Shown: positions 36,806 to 45,503, counted from the stretch's first letter. The stretch: 64,000 bases of DNA from Anaerolineaceae bacterium (GCA_002702705.1 PABH01000073.1:62001-126000); one strand, 5' to 3'. The notes: generated by a model from the letters alone, not told the origin. Numbers and translations are program-made.

Positions 36806-37347
36806 ACTACCTGTTTTTTTAGTGTTTTGATCATGTGAATATCATCCGGTTCCTCAGCAAATAGCTGGGGATGTGGTGATTCCACTGGCTGAAACCCTTT
36901 ACTTAAATAAAACCCAACGGCGGAGCCGGTTGGACATGCAGAGACATAAAAGAACTTTGCTTTGGATTCAATCGCTAAACGCTCTAACTCATTATGTAAC
37001 GCACTGGCCACTCCTAAACGCCGAAACGGTTTTGAAACATGCAACGATAATAATTGCGCCGTGTCAGCAGTTAATTGATAACGGATACTTCCTAAACCTG
37101 CCAAGGTTCCGTTAACATAGGCTCCTAACAAGGTTCCGTTCTTTAAATCCGGTTCCATACCACGAATTTTTGCCGGCACAGAATGACTGCCATTGTCCTC
37201 CAGACTCCAGGAAGGAATAACAAATTCTTCATTCTTTTTCACCAGCTTTTTGTTCACAATATGGTAAACGGTTTGTACCGTTTCAGCCCGATCAATTAAA
37301 GCAAGTTGTGAGATTTCTGTAATTGGTAATTCTTTAATAATAATCAA
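36790..37347 (-). CDS. GNAT-family N-acetyltransferase
   Basis: 185 residues. The acetyl-CoA site is seen in LLSLHVSKPFRRLGVASALHNELERLA (R-x2-G-x-A motif) followed by FFYVSACPTGSAVGFYLSKGFQPV. The substrate is unknown. Its last 16 bases overlap the end of the convergent Gfo/Idh gene. Confidence 0.88.
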   Translation of the reverse strand: MIIIKELPITEISQLALIDRAETVQTVYHIVNKKLVKKNEEFVIPSWSLEDNGSHSVPAKIRGMEPDLKNGTLLGAYVNGTLAGLGSIRYQLTADTAQLLSLHVSKPFRRLGVASALHNELERLAIESKAKFFYVSACPTGSAVGFYLSKGFQPVESPHPQLFAEEPDDIHMIKTLKKQVVYSVG

Positions 37348-37598
37348 AAAGGTTCTCCCGTATACGATAAATTAAACTGCATAACTTACTTTTATCCATC
37401 GGACAATTGTCTATAATCTCGTGTACCAATGAACTGTTTTACCATTATCCTTAAGTTCAATAACGAAAACTCAAAATTATGGAAATACTTATCATTTCTT
37501 CTTAGCCATTAAAATTATCCAAATTAAATAATTTAATTATGTCGAATTTTGACATATACTTTATTTATAATCCAAATAGAATTGAAGGAAACCAGGTT

Positions 37599-38552
37599 AT
37601 GAGTAACAAAGCCACCCGATTGATCACCTTAATCATGTTGTTACAGCGCAAACCCAACCAGAAAGCAGCCGCTCTGGCAGGCGAGTTGGGCATTTCCGTG
37701 CGAAGTTTGCACCGCTACTTTAACATGCTGGAAGAGATTGGTATTCCCGTATATGCAGAAAGGGGTCCCTATGGCGGATTTTCACTGGTGCGCGGTTTTC
37801 GGATGCCGCCGATGATCTTCACCGCGGAAGAAGCGGTTGCGATTTATCTCGGTACACACATGGTTGAATCAATTTGGGGAGATTTATATCAGGAGGGAGC
37901 ACGTGGAGCACTTGCGAAACTGGAAAATGTTTTACCAGCCGAACAGTTAAGCGAAATCCGTTGGGCACAGCAAAGTCTGATCACTACCGGAATTAATCAG
38001 GTTACCCGCGAGGCCGTCAGCGGTTTATTAATTCTCCTGCGTAAAGCGATCCGGGAACAACGCGCCATATCCTGCCAATATCGTACGGGGGGTAAAGCCA
38101 GTGATCAGCAACGAACAATCCACCCTTATGCCCTTTTGCACCGTTGGGGTTGGTGGTATGTAGTCGCTTACTGTACCACCCGCCAGGCAAATCGTGCTTT
38201 CCGCCTGGACCGGATGGAAGAGCCAACCCTTACGGAATTTGTCTTTTCCATACCGCCCGATTTTGATATTCATCAATACCTATTAACCGAGTTTGAACAA
38301 CAATCGCTGATAACAATCCGGCTGCGTTTTTCCACAGAAATGGAGGGTACTGTACGAGATTACCACACCTGGTGGAAAACAATCGAACACCAAAAAGATG
38401 GTTCCATCCTGGTGAGCCTTGAAATGCCCGAATTAACCTACCCGGCAAAATTAGTCCTATCGTATGGCCCAGGGGTTGAAGTGCTGGAACCACAGGAATT
38501 AAGAAAAATGGTCTCTGAAATGGCCAGACAAATTTACAAATCGTATAGTTAG
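37599..38552 (+). CDS. YafY-type transcriptional regulator (HTH-11 plus WYL)
   Basis: 317 residues from the ATG at 37599; an upstream frame to 37539 encodes a non-conserved extension. An N-terminal winged helix (RLITLIMLLQRKPNQKAAALAGELGISVRSLHRYF) precedes a WYL domain (ISCQYRTGG...RTIHPYALLHRWGWWYVVAYC) and a WCX-like C-terminus. WYL domains bind nucleic acid or nucleotides and make the regulator ligand-responsive. It starts a tight three-gene set with the GyrI-like and ClbS/DfsB genes. Confidence 0.93.
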   Translation: MSNKATRLITLIMLLQRKPNQKAAALAGELGISVRSLHRYFNMLEEIGIPVYAERGPYGGFSLVRGFRMPPMIFTAEEAVAIYLGTHMVESIWGDLYQEGARGALAKLENVLPAEQLSEIRWAQQSLITTGINQVTREAVSGLLILLRKAIREQRAISCQYRTGGKASDQQRTIHPYALLHRWGWWYVVAYCTTRQANRAFRLDRMEEPTLTEFVFSIPPDFDIHQYLLTEFEQQSLITIRLRFSTEMEGTVRDYHTWWKTIEHQKDGSILVSLEMPELTYPAKLVLSYGPGVEVLEPQELRKMVSEMARQIYKSYS

Positions 38553-38565
38553 GAAGGAATACATC

Positions 38566-39198
38566 ATGAAACTGGAGCTTGAAAAAACCTACAAACATCT
38601 TTACAAACCATCAGCAAAAAAGATATCGCTGGTTGAAGTACCCAAATTAAACTTTCTTATGATTGATGGCGAAATTGAAAAAGGCTTTAAACCCGGTGAT
38701 TCACCCGGTTTTCAGGAGCGCACTGCTGCATTATATAGTTTTGCCTATACGCTTAAATTTAATTCAAAAAAAGACCCCATCAAGCCGATCGATTATAAAG
38801 TGATGCCATTAGAAGGGTTGTGGACGATCACAGGCGGTGAATTTGACATTACCAAACCGGATAACTGGGCTTATACCTTAATGATCATGCAGCCAGACCA
38901 TATCGATGAAGAAGCAATGCAAACAGCCTATCAAAAAATGCTGAAGAAAAAAGGGCCTTCCGAGGTTTTGCAAAATGTAAGGCTGGAATCATTTGAAGAA
39001 GGCTGCTCCGTTCAAACACTGCACATCGGTCCATATATTAATGAACCAGCCACGATTGAAAAAATGAAGGCTTTCGCAGCTGAACAGGGTTATGTGCAAA
39101 ATGGTCACCATCACGAAATTTATCTGGGCGATCCACGCAGAGCAGAAGCAGAAAAACTAAAAACAATCCTGCGGTTACCACTCAAAAAACAACAATAG
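38566..39198 (+). CDS. GyrI-like small-molecule-binding domain protein
   Basis: 210 residues of the GyrI-like/SOUL-fold family often annotated as GyrI-like domain-containing. It has the typical beginning MKLELEKTYKHLYKP...VPKLNFLMIDGEIEKG and the ending LHIGPYINEPATIEKMKAFAAEQGY...HHEIYLGDPRR. Related proteins bind or hydrolyse cyclic and cationic compounds. It starts 14 bases after the WYL regulator gene and 13 bases before the ClbS/DfsB gene, so a shared detoxification role is likely. Confidence 0.88.
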   Translation: MKLELEKTYKHLYKPSAKKISLVEVPKLNFLMIDGEIEKGFKPGDSPGFQERTAALYSFAYTLKFNSKKDPIKPIDYKVMPLEGLWTITGGEFDITKPDNWAYTLMIMQPDHIDEEAMQTAYQKMLKKKGPSEVLQNVRLESFEEGCSVQTLHIGPYINEPATIEKMKAFAAEQGYVQNGHHHEIYLGDPRRAEAEKLKTILRLPLKKQQ

Positions 39199-39210
39199 AA
39201 AGGGAATTTT

Positions 39211-39726
39211 ATGCCAAGGGTTACCAACAAACAACAACTTTTAGACGATGCCTCTTTATCTTTATCCAAATTAAACACTTTTCTGGAAACCCTGACCTCT
39301 CAAGAATGGGAAATGGAGGGTATCGTTGGCGAATGGTCGGTAAAGGACGTATTAGCGCATCTGGCAGAATGGCACCAGATGGTGCTGGGTTGGTATCAGG
39401 CGGGTTTGCGCGGTGAAACACCGTCTGTCCCCGCCCCAGGTTATACCTGGCGCACCCTGCCCGATTTGAACCAGTCCATTTATGAAAAACATCACCAGCG
39501 CCCGCTGCAAGAAATCCGCAACTGGTTTTTAACTTCCGATCAGGAATGTATCACAACAGTAAAATCCATATCCGAAGAAGATCTTTTCATACGCGGTTTG
39601 TATCCCTGGATGAACAATAACGCTTTGGCCGCATATTTTTCTGCCAACCTCAGCAGTCATTACACCTGGGCATTAAAAGAAATAAAACGCGGCATCAACC
39701 AAAAACGAAAAAACAAGCTGAAATAA
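39211..39726 (+). CDS. ClbS/DfsB family four-helix bundle protein
   Basis: 171 residues with DinB/ClbS-type helices: LSKLNTFLETLTSQEWE, GEWSVKDVLAHLAEWHQMVLGWY (His in helix 2) and SSHYTWALKEIKRGI. ClbS protects against colibactin by hydrolysing its cyclopropane, and DfsB has been linked to other stresses. Here no toxin gene is seen. AGAAAGGGA precedes the start. It is convergent with the histidine kinase gene, only 8 bases away. Confidence 0.87.
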   Translation: MPRVTNKQQLLDDASLSLSKLNTFLETLTSQEWEMEGIVGEWSVKDVLAHLAEWHQMVLGWYQAGLRGETPSVPAPGYTWRTLPDLNQSIYEKHHQRPLQEIRNWFLTSDQECITTVKSISEEDLFIRGLYPWMNNNALAAYFSANLSSHYTWALKEIKRGINQKRKNKLK

Positions 39727-39733
39727 TTTCTCT

Positions 39734-41131
39734 TTATGCTGTTGGAAAAACAATCCGCATCGTTGTACCCATCCCGAGGCCATTGGAAAACGCATAAATT
39801 TCACCACCCTGTGCCTGAACCAATGCCCGGGATATCGTTAATCCCAAACCGGCTTTCCCGCCTCGATTTGTACGAGGGCTTTCGACACGGTAAAACCGGT
39901 CAAAAATATGCGGAAGATCTTTTGCGCTTATTCCATCACCATTGTCCTGAACCTCAAAAACAATTTGATTGTTCTCATTCCAAACCCGAAGTGTAATTTC
40001 TCCGTTTTTATGGGTATAACGCATTGCATTTTCGACCAGGTTTTTTATTACCTGAACCATCCGGCCTTCATCTAACGGCACCAGAGGCAGCTGAGGCTGA
40101 ATATCTTTTTTGAATTTTAAACCACCTTTTTCCATCATCGGTTGGTATGCCTGATAAATCTCCTCAATTAAAATACCGGGGTCAATTGGTTCAACCTGAA
40201 TACCTAAAACCCTGGCATCTGCCTGGGATAACATATTCAAATCTTCTAACATACGGCGCAGGTGGTCAATCTCAGTATTAATCGTTTCAATCCGTTTTGG
40301 TGTGAGGCTCTGGGGATCGTCTTCAAGCATTTCCATATACCCGGATATAACCTGTAAGGGAGTTCCAAGATCATGGGTAATGTCGGCGGTTATCTGTTTC
40401 CTTTGTTCATCAGCATATTTTAAATCCGCACTCATTTTATTAAATGATTCAGAGAGCTGTCCTAATTCATCCTTAGAGCTAACCGGTACTTGTTGATCTA
40501 AATCGCCAGCTGCCATTGCCTGGCTGGCCTGCATTAAATTACGAATAGGTTTTAATAATAATCCTGATAGGAGGATTCCCATTAAAATCGCCCCCACCGC
40601 ACCAATTAAGGCAGCCATCAGGATCATATTATTTGTTCGTTCTAAAAACACTTCCTCTTCCGCACTTAATTTGAATTTTAAATTTCGATCAGGAATCAAA
40701 TAAGCAATGGTCTCTCCATCTAATTCCAATGGGATTTTATCTTGAATTAGATTGGGCGGTAAAATGGTTCCAACCTTAAGACCAAACGCTGGGAAAATTA
40801 AACGGTTATCCAAGTCAACCAAGGCCACCAATGGACGCTGTTCACGGTCATTTACAATAACATCCGGCGGTTTGTTATCCGGGCTTATTTCCCGAAAAAG
40901 ATCAGGTGGTTTATTGTTGGTGCTTATATAATCGAAAAAGCCAGTCCAAGAACCATTCTCACGAAAATAGGTTAAAGCATCTTCCTTAATCACCGCAGCC
41001 TGTTTATCCACAACCAAACTTAATAATCGATCATTAGAGCCCAAACGAATTGTAACGGCAATTACAACCACGGAGATGAGGGCTACCATTAAAAAAGAAA
41101 CGATCAATTTAAGTCGTAGGGAACGATTCAT
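39734..41131 (-). CDS. Membrane sensor histidine kinase of a two-component system
   Basis: 465 residues. Helix 1 at about 9-29, an extracytoplasmic sensor of about 135 residues containing a duplicated N[K]PPD motif (KPPDLF, KPPDVI), helix 2 at about 168-193, HAMP (194-245), H-box with His253 (TADITHDLGTPLQVISGY), and HATPase with NLVENAMRYT, DNGDGIS and GKAGLGL motifs. It phosphorylates the response regulator whose gene overlaps it by 4 bases (ATGA). The signal is unknown. Confidence 0.95.
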   Translation of the reverse strand: MNRSLRLKLIVSFLMVALISVVVIAVTIRLGSNDRLLSLVVDKQAAVIKEDALTYFRENGSWTGFFDYISTNNKPPDLFREISPDNKPPDVIVNDREQRPLVALVDLDNRLIFPAFGLKVGTILPPNLIQDKIPLELDGETIAYLIPDRNLKFKLSAEEEVFLERTNNMILMAALIGAVGAILMGILLSGLLLKPIRNLMQASQAMAAGDLDQQVPVSSKDELGQLSESFNKMSADLKYADEQRKQITADITHDLGTPLQVISGYMEMLEDDPQSLTPKRIETINTEIDHLRRMLEDLNMLSQADARVLGIQVEPIDPGILIEEIYQAYQPMMEKGGLKFKKDIQPQLPLVPLDEGRMVQVIKNLVENAMRYTHKNGEITLRVWNENNQIVFEVQDNGDGISAKDLPHIFDRFYRVESPRTNRGGKAGLGLTISRALVQAQGGEIYAFSNGLGMGTTMRIVFPTA

Positions 41132-41817
41132 AAAACTTCCTTCGCAAAACGATACCCGACACCAAACACGGTTTCAATATAATCTGGTTGGTTCGGGTCG
41201 GCTTCAATTTTATTTCGCAAATTTCGTACGTGAATTTTTAAAGTTGCTTCTGATCCGCTAAACCCATTCTCAATCAAACGGACACATAAAGCGGCTCTCC
41301 AAATTACCTGCCCATGGGATTCCATCATGGTTAATAAAAGGCTGTATTCAAGCGGGGTTAAGTCTACTGTGTCATTATCCAAGAGGACTTCATGTTTGTT
41401 TTTATCCACCACCAATTTGCCTGCTGTCAAAATAGCTTCTTGAGGGATTTTTGGTGAAGCGCGCCGTAAAACTGCCCGCATGCGTACCAGCAGTTCCCGC
41501 ATCCGGAATGGTTTGGTGATGTAATCATCTGCGCCCAGATCAAACCCTTTGATTAAATCATTCTCTTGCTGCTTGGCTGTGATCATGATGACAGGGATAC
41601 TTGATTCTTTGCGTAATTTACTGATGAATTGGTATCCATCCATGGAAGGCATCATGATATCCAGCAAAATTAAATCAATGTCTTGTTTTTCTAAAACCGA
41701 AAAAGCTTCAATTCCATCAGAGGCACAAGTCACTTCAAAACCCTGCCCTGATAAAAACTCGGCCAAAAGTGTTTGTACGTTATGATGGTCATCTACTACA
41801 AGAACATTTCTTGACAT
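41128..41817 (-). CDS. OmpR/PhoB-type response regulator
   Basis: 229 residues. The receiver has acidic pair Asp9-Asp10, phospho-acceptor Asp53 (LILLDIMMPSMDGY) and Lys in DDYITKPF; the C-terminal winged helix has LTPLEYSLLLTMM and TLKIHVRNLRNKIE. It is a normal, phosphorylatable regulator. OmpR-type proteins bind direct repeats one helical turn apart. Just such a repeat lies about 190 bases upstream of this gene and again upstream of the VTC operon, so both are its likely targets. Confidence 0.95.
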   Translation of the reverse strand: MSRNVLVVDDHHNVQTLLAEFLSGQGFEVTCASDGIEAFSVLEKQDIDLILLDIMMPSMDGYQFISKLRKESSIPVIMITAKQQENDLIKGFDLGADDYITKPFRMRELLVRMRAVLRRASPKIPQEAILTAGKLVVDKNKHEVLLDNDTVDLTPLEYSLLLTMMESHGQVIWRAALCVRLIENGFSGSEATLKIHVRNLRNKIEADPNQPDYIETVFGVGYRFAKEVL

Positions 41818-41879
41818 TGGTTTCCTTTAAATTTCATTTACTCATTGTATATCAAAAAAACAGTTAAAAAACAGCAGGA

Positions 41880-41917
41880 TTACAAACAAGATAGGGTTTA
41901 GCCTATCCTGTTTGTAA
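41880..41917 (-). terminator. Hairpin in the two-component leader
   Basis: 16-bp stem with one mismatch (41880-41895 with 41902-41917). On the minus strand a T-rich tract follows after a few bases. It lies between the predicted start point near 41978 and the regulator gene, so it could be an attenuator rather than a simple terminator. Confidence 0.5.
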
Positions 41918-41984
41918 CCTTTATCAGAGGAGAAAGAAGATGTGGTTTTTGCAATTGGTTTTTTCCTGTTCCTTTGTTATCTAT

Positions 41985-42030
41985 ATCATAGTTTATTTTG
42001 ATTCTGATTTGGTTTAGATTTGGTATAGAA
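41985..42030 (-). promoter_or_regulatory. Direct-repeat response-regulator box and promoter, copy 1
   Basis: On the minus strand TCTATACC-AAA-TCTAAACC, two 8-base half-sites 11 bp apart (42029 to 42011), is followed after 20 bases by TATGAT (41990 to 41985). The 20 bases GGTTTAGATTTGGTATAGAA (plus strand) recur exactly at 45440-45459 with the same distance to a -10 element. It lies upstream of the two-component operon. Confidence 0.65.
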
Positions 42031-42034
42031 ATTA

Positions 42035-42063
42035 AAAGAAACCGGCAGCTTACCGGTTTCTTT
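42035..42063 (-). terminator. Terminator after the CotH gene
   Basis: 11-bp stem AAAGAAACCGG / CCGGTTTCTTT with a 7-base loop; a T-rich tail on the minus strand. Confidence 0.8.
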
Positions 42064-42083
42064 ATCAGGGAAATGAAGTGATT

Positions 42084-43736
42084 TTATTGATTGTTTACGA
42101 ATGTTTGCCCTGCCGCATAACGACTATTAACATGGGTGATTAATTCATCAACGGATTGATTAAAAAGATCCACCGAGCTTAGCTGGGTATATCCCTGGGT
42201 TTCTGCCAGCACATAGGGTGCAATCAGGTTGTGATAGGTTTGGTAGATTTCAGTCATTCGTTCCGGATAAAACACATTTTCCAGGATATACGCTACATAG
42301 TCCACATAAGTCTGATAATAGACTTCATCATCCAATAAATACCGTATCAATGGCCAGTTGTCTCCGATATTCTCCTGATCAAGTGTTTTGGTCTGCCCCT
42401 TTCCAACGGAACTTGACAACGCCATATTATTATCCCAGGGAATCCAGGTTACCAAACCGGTTGTCAGATCGGTATATAAGTAATAATTGTGATTCATAAC
42501 ACCGTAGGTGTCCCAATTTTGTACCAACGTATCCACGGCCAGCCAATTTAAGAAAGCATCAACATCAAAAACAGCCTCCAAATCTGCCCGCCACTGAGCC
42601 GGATCGGTTAGACGGGTATCTGCATGGATTGCAGCAAACACAGCTTCGATATCAGACCAATCCGCTTCTTCCTGATTGGTTGACTTTTCAAAACTATCTT
42701 CAGAAAAAGTTCCTTCTGCAAAGGTGGCCCCAATACCTTCCGGTTTATAAACATTTCCGTCGTTATCGTCAAACTGGGTATCAATTACCGTATCATCGAC
42801 CATTTCTAAAGCCGTATACAAACCGAAGTAAACAGGACCTTCACCATAATCCACATACACTTCATAATAAGCTGATTGAGCAGCAGCAACACCGGCATCA
42901 CGGAATATATCGGCTGTTACCTTTTCTCTTAACAATGAGTTATCAAATGTGTTGCTTGAAAACACCAGCTTTTTGAAACCATAAAAACGTTGGTCGTCAA
43001 TCTCAGGATATGTATCTTCAAACTCGTCAAAATCCAACATGAATGAGATTTTTGCTGTGCCATTTGACCATGATGCTCGCAGCGTAGAATTTCCACGGTA
43101 CCGAATACCAACATTGGTCCAGGTATCTCCTTCAAAACTAACTGTTGTTGTAAAATAATCCGGATCAGGTGAGGACATCATTGGGCCGCCACCGCCCCGC
43201 TCTTGTTGATTATTACCCATTGGGAAAGCCCCATCTTCCGGCGGAACCATCCCGTCAGGCGGGATCATCCCGTCAGGGGGTGCCATCCCATCCGGTGGAA
43301 ACTTGCCATCCGGCGGCGCCATACCTCCCCCACCAGGAGCACCAGGCCTACCACCGTTTCTTCCGCCAACCCCCAAGCCAACTGAAGTTCCATCGCCTGG
43401 TTCACCATAAAGAGCGGTCATATTTTCCTGCATCGCCTGCCAGGTGTCAGCGGTAATGGTCAAATCAATCCGGTTCACTTCATCCTGGGGAAAAACCACC
43501 TCATAATTCGGGTCTGCCGACTTATCATGGGTTTCTTCCGTCCAACCATCCGGACGTGAAATCTCCTCTTCAGTTTCTTCTTCGTTAACAATTTGGGTAT
43601 CTGTCTGTTCTATAGGACTGCTTTCGTTTTGGGCCTGTACTTCAGCTGTCTGAGGACTGCAGGCTGAGAGTACGAAAGAACTCAACAGAACAATTAAAAT
43701 GATCCAATATAAACTGTTTTTCATTTTCATTTTCAT
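42084..43736 (-). CDS. CotH-family kinase-like lipoprotein
   Basis: 550 residues with a lipobox (VLSAC) at about 26, so it is anchored outside the membrane. A Gly/Pro-rich low-complexity stretch (about 120-185) has PPDG[M/K] repeated five times. The CotH domain follows: GDTWTNVGIRYRGNSTLR, DQRFYGFKKLVFSSNTFDNSLLREKVTADIF, YYEVYVDYGEGPVYFGLYTALEMVDD and VQNWDTYGVMNHNYYLYTD. CotH of Bacillus is an atypical kinase that phosphorylates coat proteins. It ends the VTC operon. Confidence 0.93.
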   Translation of the reverse strand: MKMKMKNSLYWIILIVLLSSFVLSACSPQTAEVQAQNESSPIEQTDTQIVNEEETEEEISRPDGWTEETHDKSADPNYEVVFPQDEVNRIDLTITADTWQAMQENMTALYGEPGDGTSVGLGVGGRNGGRPGAPGGGGMAPPDGKFPPDGMAPPDGMIPPDGMVPPEDGAFPMGNNQQERGGGGPMMSSPDPDYFTTTVSFEGDTWTNVGIRYRGNSTLRASWSNGTAKISFMLDFDEFEDTYPEIDDQRFYGFKKLVFSSNTFDNSLLREKVTADIFRDAGVAAAQSAYYEVYVDYGEGPVYFGLYTALEMVDDTVIDTQFDDNDGNVYKPEGIGATFAEGTFSEDSFEKSTNQEEADWSDIEAVFAAIHADTRLTDPAQWRADLEAVFDVDAFLNWLAVDTLVQNWDTYGVMNHNYYLYTDLTTGLVTWIPWDNNMALSSSVGKGQTKTLDQENIGDNWPLIRYLLDDEVYYQTYVDYVAYILENVFYPERMTEIYQTYHNLIAPYVLAETQGYTQLSSVDLFNQSVDELITHVNSRYAAGQTFVNNQ

Positions 43737-43741
43737 TTCCT

Positions 43742-44380
43742 TTACAAGGTGTCTTCATCTTGAATATAAGCTGATAAATTGTCCGCAATCTGCAACCATT
43801 CTTCATGTTCCGGATCATCATAATAAATTTTTATTTCGGCAGTATCCCGTAAAAAATTTACTTTTCCAATGACAACCCGTTTAATCATTAACCCGGTCCG
43901 TTCTTCCAAATCTTGAATTAAAGCCTGTTGATTTTGGGGTTTGATCAGTTCAATTTTTTCGTAAAGAATTTTTTTGGATGCTTCGTAATGAAAACCCCAT
44001 TCCCTTTCCAAGATAAACAGGATCAACAAAACAAAAAGATTTGCAGCCACCAATTCCAGCCAAATATCACTTTGCAAACCAGCCGAATTCATCACAGGTA
44101 AAGCAGTGATCACAAACAAATAGGTCATCTCCCGAATGGGGATGGGATCCGTCCGGTAGCGCAGGATGGAGAAGATAGCAAACATACCAAACCCTACCCC
44201 TACACTAATTTCAATACTGGTCAGGAAACTCAACACAAAGTAGATGATGGTGTTAAAAGCCAGAAAGGTAAATACATACCGTTTGTTATGGCTGTGTGGA
44301 TAGTAAATTAACCGTACGACAACCAATACAATGCTGAAGTTAAATAAAACCCCGACCAGAAATTCCATGAAATTATCCAT
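43742..44380 (-). CDS. DUF4956 membrane protein
   Basis: 212 residues. Three or four N-terminal helices (about 7-130) including GVGFGMFAIFSILRYRTDPIPIREMTYLFV, the conserved core of DUF4956, then a cytoplasmic tail of about 80 residues. The function is unknown. The family is nearly always linked with VTC-type polyphosphate polymerase and CotH genes, as here: it overlaps the VTC gene by 8 bases and ends 5 bases before CotH. Confidence 0.92.
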   Translation of the reverse strand: MDNFMEFLVGVLFNFSIVLVVVRLIYYPHSHNKRYVFTFLAFNTIIYFVLSFLTSIEISVGVGFGMFAIFSILRYRTDPIPIREMTYLFVITALPVMNSAGLQSDIWLELVAANLFVLLILFILEREWGFHYEASKKILYEKIELIKPQNQQALIQDLEERTGLMIKRVVIGKVNFLRDTAEIKIYYDDPEHEEWLQIADNLSAYIQDEDTL

Positions 44381-45182
44381 AATTCACTCCCATTTGTAAT
44401 TTTTTAACCATCAACTGTTTTGGTTTCAAGGTGTTTTTTTTCACGCCGTCATACAGCATGGATACACCCATACAGTATTTGCTAAATCCTGTCGAACGGT
44501 TTCCAGTTCCCCGCATCAGTTGAATAAAATCTGACTTTTCTGACAATCCATCCTGTTTTACTTCCGCAACAACAATTCCCGGCAAACCCATTTGACGATT
44601 TTCGTTAAAAAACTGCAAATCCAAATCAATGGTCAGACGTTCCTGATATCGCTTGCTCACCAAGGTGATTCGTGTAAAAGTGTTCCACAATTTCGGCTCA
44701 AGTTCACGGCTGTCAAAGGGATAAAACGCTTGTAATAAACCAATTGAATTACAACCCAAATCGTCCAGGAGATGATGGGTATGAATTCGATTTTTAATTG
44801 TTCTCTTTTTCTGGTTCTTATACTTCACTTCCATAAAAAACAAGTGACTGTCTACATACTCCCTGGAGCGCACTTTATAACAATTGCAGCCTCGCGTGAC
44901 ATGTTGGTGATACAAGTCAAAATCTGGGGTATCAAAATACAAGGTGCGATAACGGTTTAACCGAACTCCTTTTACATCTAATACCCGATAAGCACTCTTC
45001 AGTTTATTTAAAATAGAAAGAAGTTGATTTTCCGATAACATAAATTTTGTATCAACCCGATTTAATAAAGCAACGGAATCCATTTCCTTTAAATCAATCC
45101 CTTCATACTGATCCACTATCAAATCCAATCTTGTTTTTGTGGGCTGAAAAATTCTGATTTTTTTTGGTGCCATGGTTAACAT
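44373..45182 (-). CDS. VTC-domain (polyphosphate polymerase-like) protein
   Basis: 269 residues with the VTC tunnel domain: RVDTKFMLSENQLLSIL, basic strands LNRYRTLYFDTPDFDLYHQH, KVRSREYVDSHLFFMEVKYKNQKKRTIKNRI, TIDLDLQF and VVAEVKQDG. In yeast Vtc4 the same Arg/Lys residues polymerise polyphosphate from ATP. Activity of this soluble bacterial branch is inferred, not shown. It is the first gene of the VTC-DUF4956-CotH operon. Confidence 0.92.
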   Translation of the reverse strand: MLTMAPKKIRIFQPTKTRLDLIVDQYEGIDLKEMDSVALLNRVDTKFMLSENQLLSILNKLKSAYRVLDVKGVRLNRYRTLYFDTPDFDLYHQHVTRGCNCYKVRSREYVDSHLFFMEVKYKNQKKRTIKNRIHTHHLLDDLGCNSIGLLQAFYPFDSRELEPKLWNTFTRITLVSKRYQERLTIDLDLQFFNENRQMGLPGIVVAEVKQDGLSEKSDFIQLMRGTGNRSTGFSKYCMGVSMLYDGVKKNTLKPKQLMVKKLQMGVNYG

Positions 45183-45263
45183 AATGCTTTCCTCCTTTTG
45201 TAGAGGTGTTGTCCTTCGTTGATAGTGTTTTTAATTTAACGTCAGTTTTGGTTTAGCTCTTTT

Positions 45264-45345
45264 TGTCATCGCGAGACCCCCTTGTGGGGTCGAAGCGATC
45301 TATTGAACTGTGATTTTAGATTGCTTCGCTTCGCTCGCAATGACA
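45264..45345. repeat. REP-like palindromic repeat
   Basis: Outer arms TGTCATCGCGAG (45264-45275) and CTCGCAATGACA (45334-45345) with one mismatch; inner arms GAAGCGATCT (45292-45301) and AGATTGCTTC (45318-45327) with one mismatch; a third small stem ACCCC..GGGGT inside the left arm. Palindromes of the GTCATTGCGAG..AAGCAATCT sort are scattered in many bacterial genomes. It lies in the predicted 5' leader of the VTC mRNA. Confidence 0.7.
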
Positions 45346-45413
45346 TTTACATAAATTAGATCGTTATCCAAAACTCAGGTTAATTTAATGTGTTAATTAC
45401 TTTTTCTATTCAA

Positions 45414-45459
45414 ATATTATCGTTTTCCCCGTTGAAACTGGTTTAGATTTGGTATAGAA
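45414..45459 (-). promoter_or_regulatory. Direct-repeat response-regulator box and promoter, copy 2
   Basis: The same 20 bases as at 42011-42030 (45440-45459), read on the minus strand as TCTATACC-AAA-TCTAAACC, then 20 bases and TAATAT (45419 to 45414). The predicted transcript starts near 45407 and leads into the VTC gene. Confidence 0.65.
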
Positions 45460-45471
45460 GGATTTAAATAA

Positions 45472-45503
45472 AAAGAGCGCGGATTTATTCATCCACACTC
45501 TTT
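45472..45503 (-). terminator. Terminator after the SDR gene
   Basis: 13-base arms AAAGAGCGCGGAT / ATCCACACTCTTT (11 of 13 paired) and a T-rich tail on the minus strand. Confidence 0.75.
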
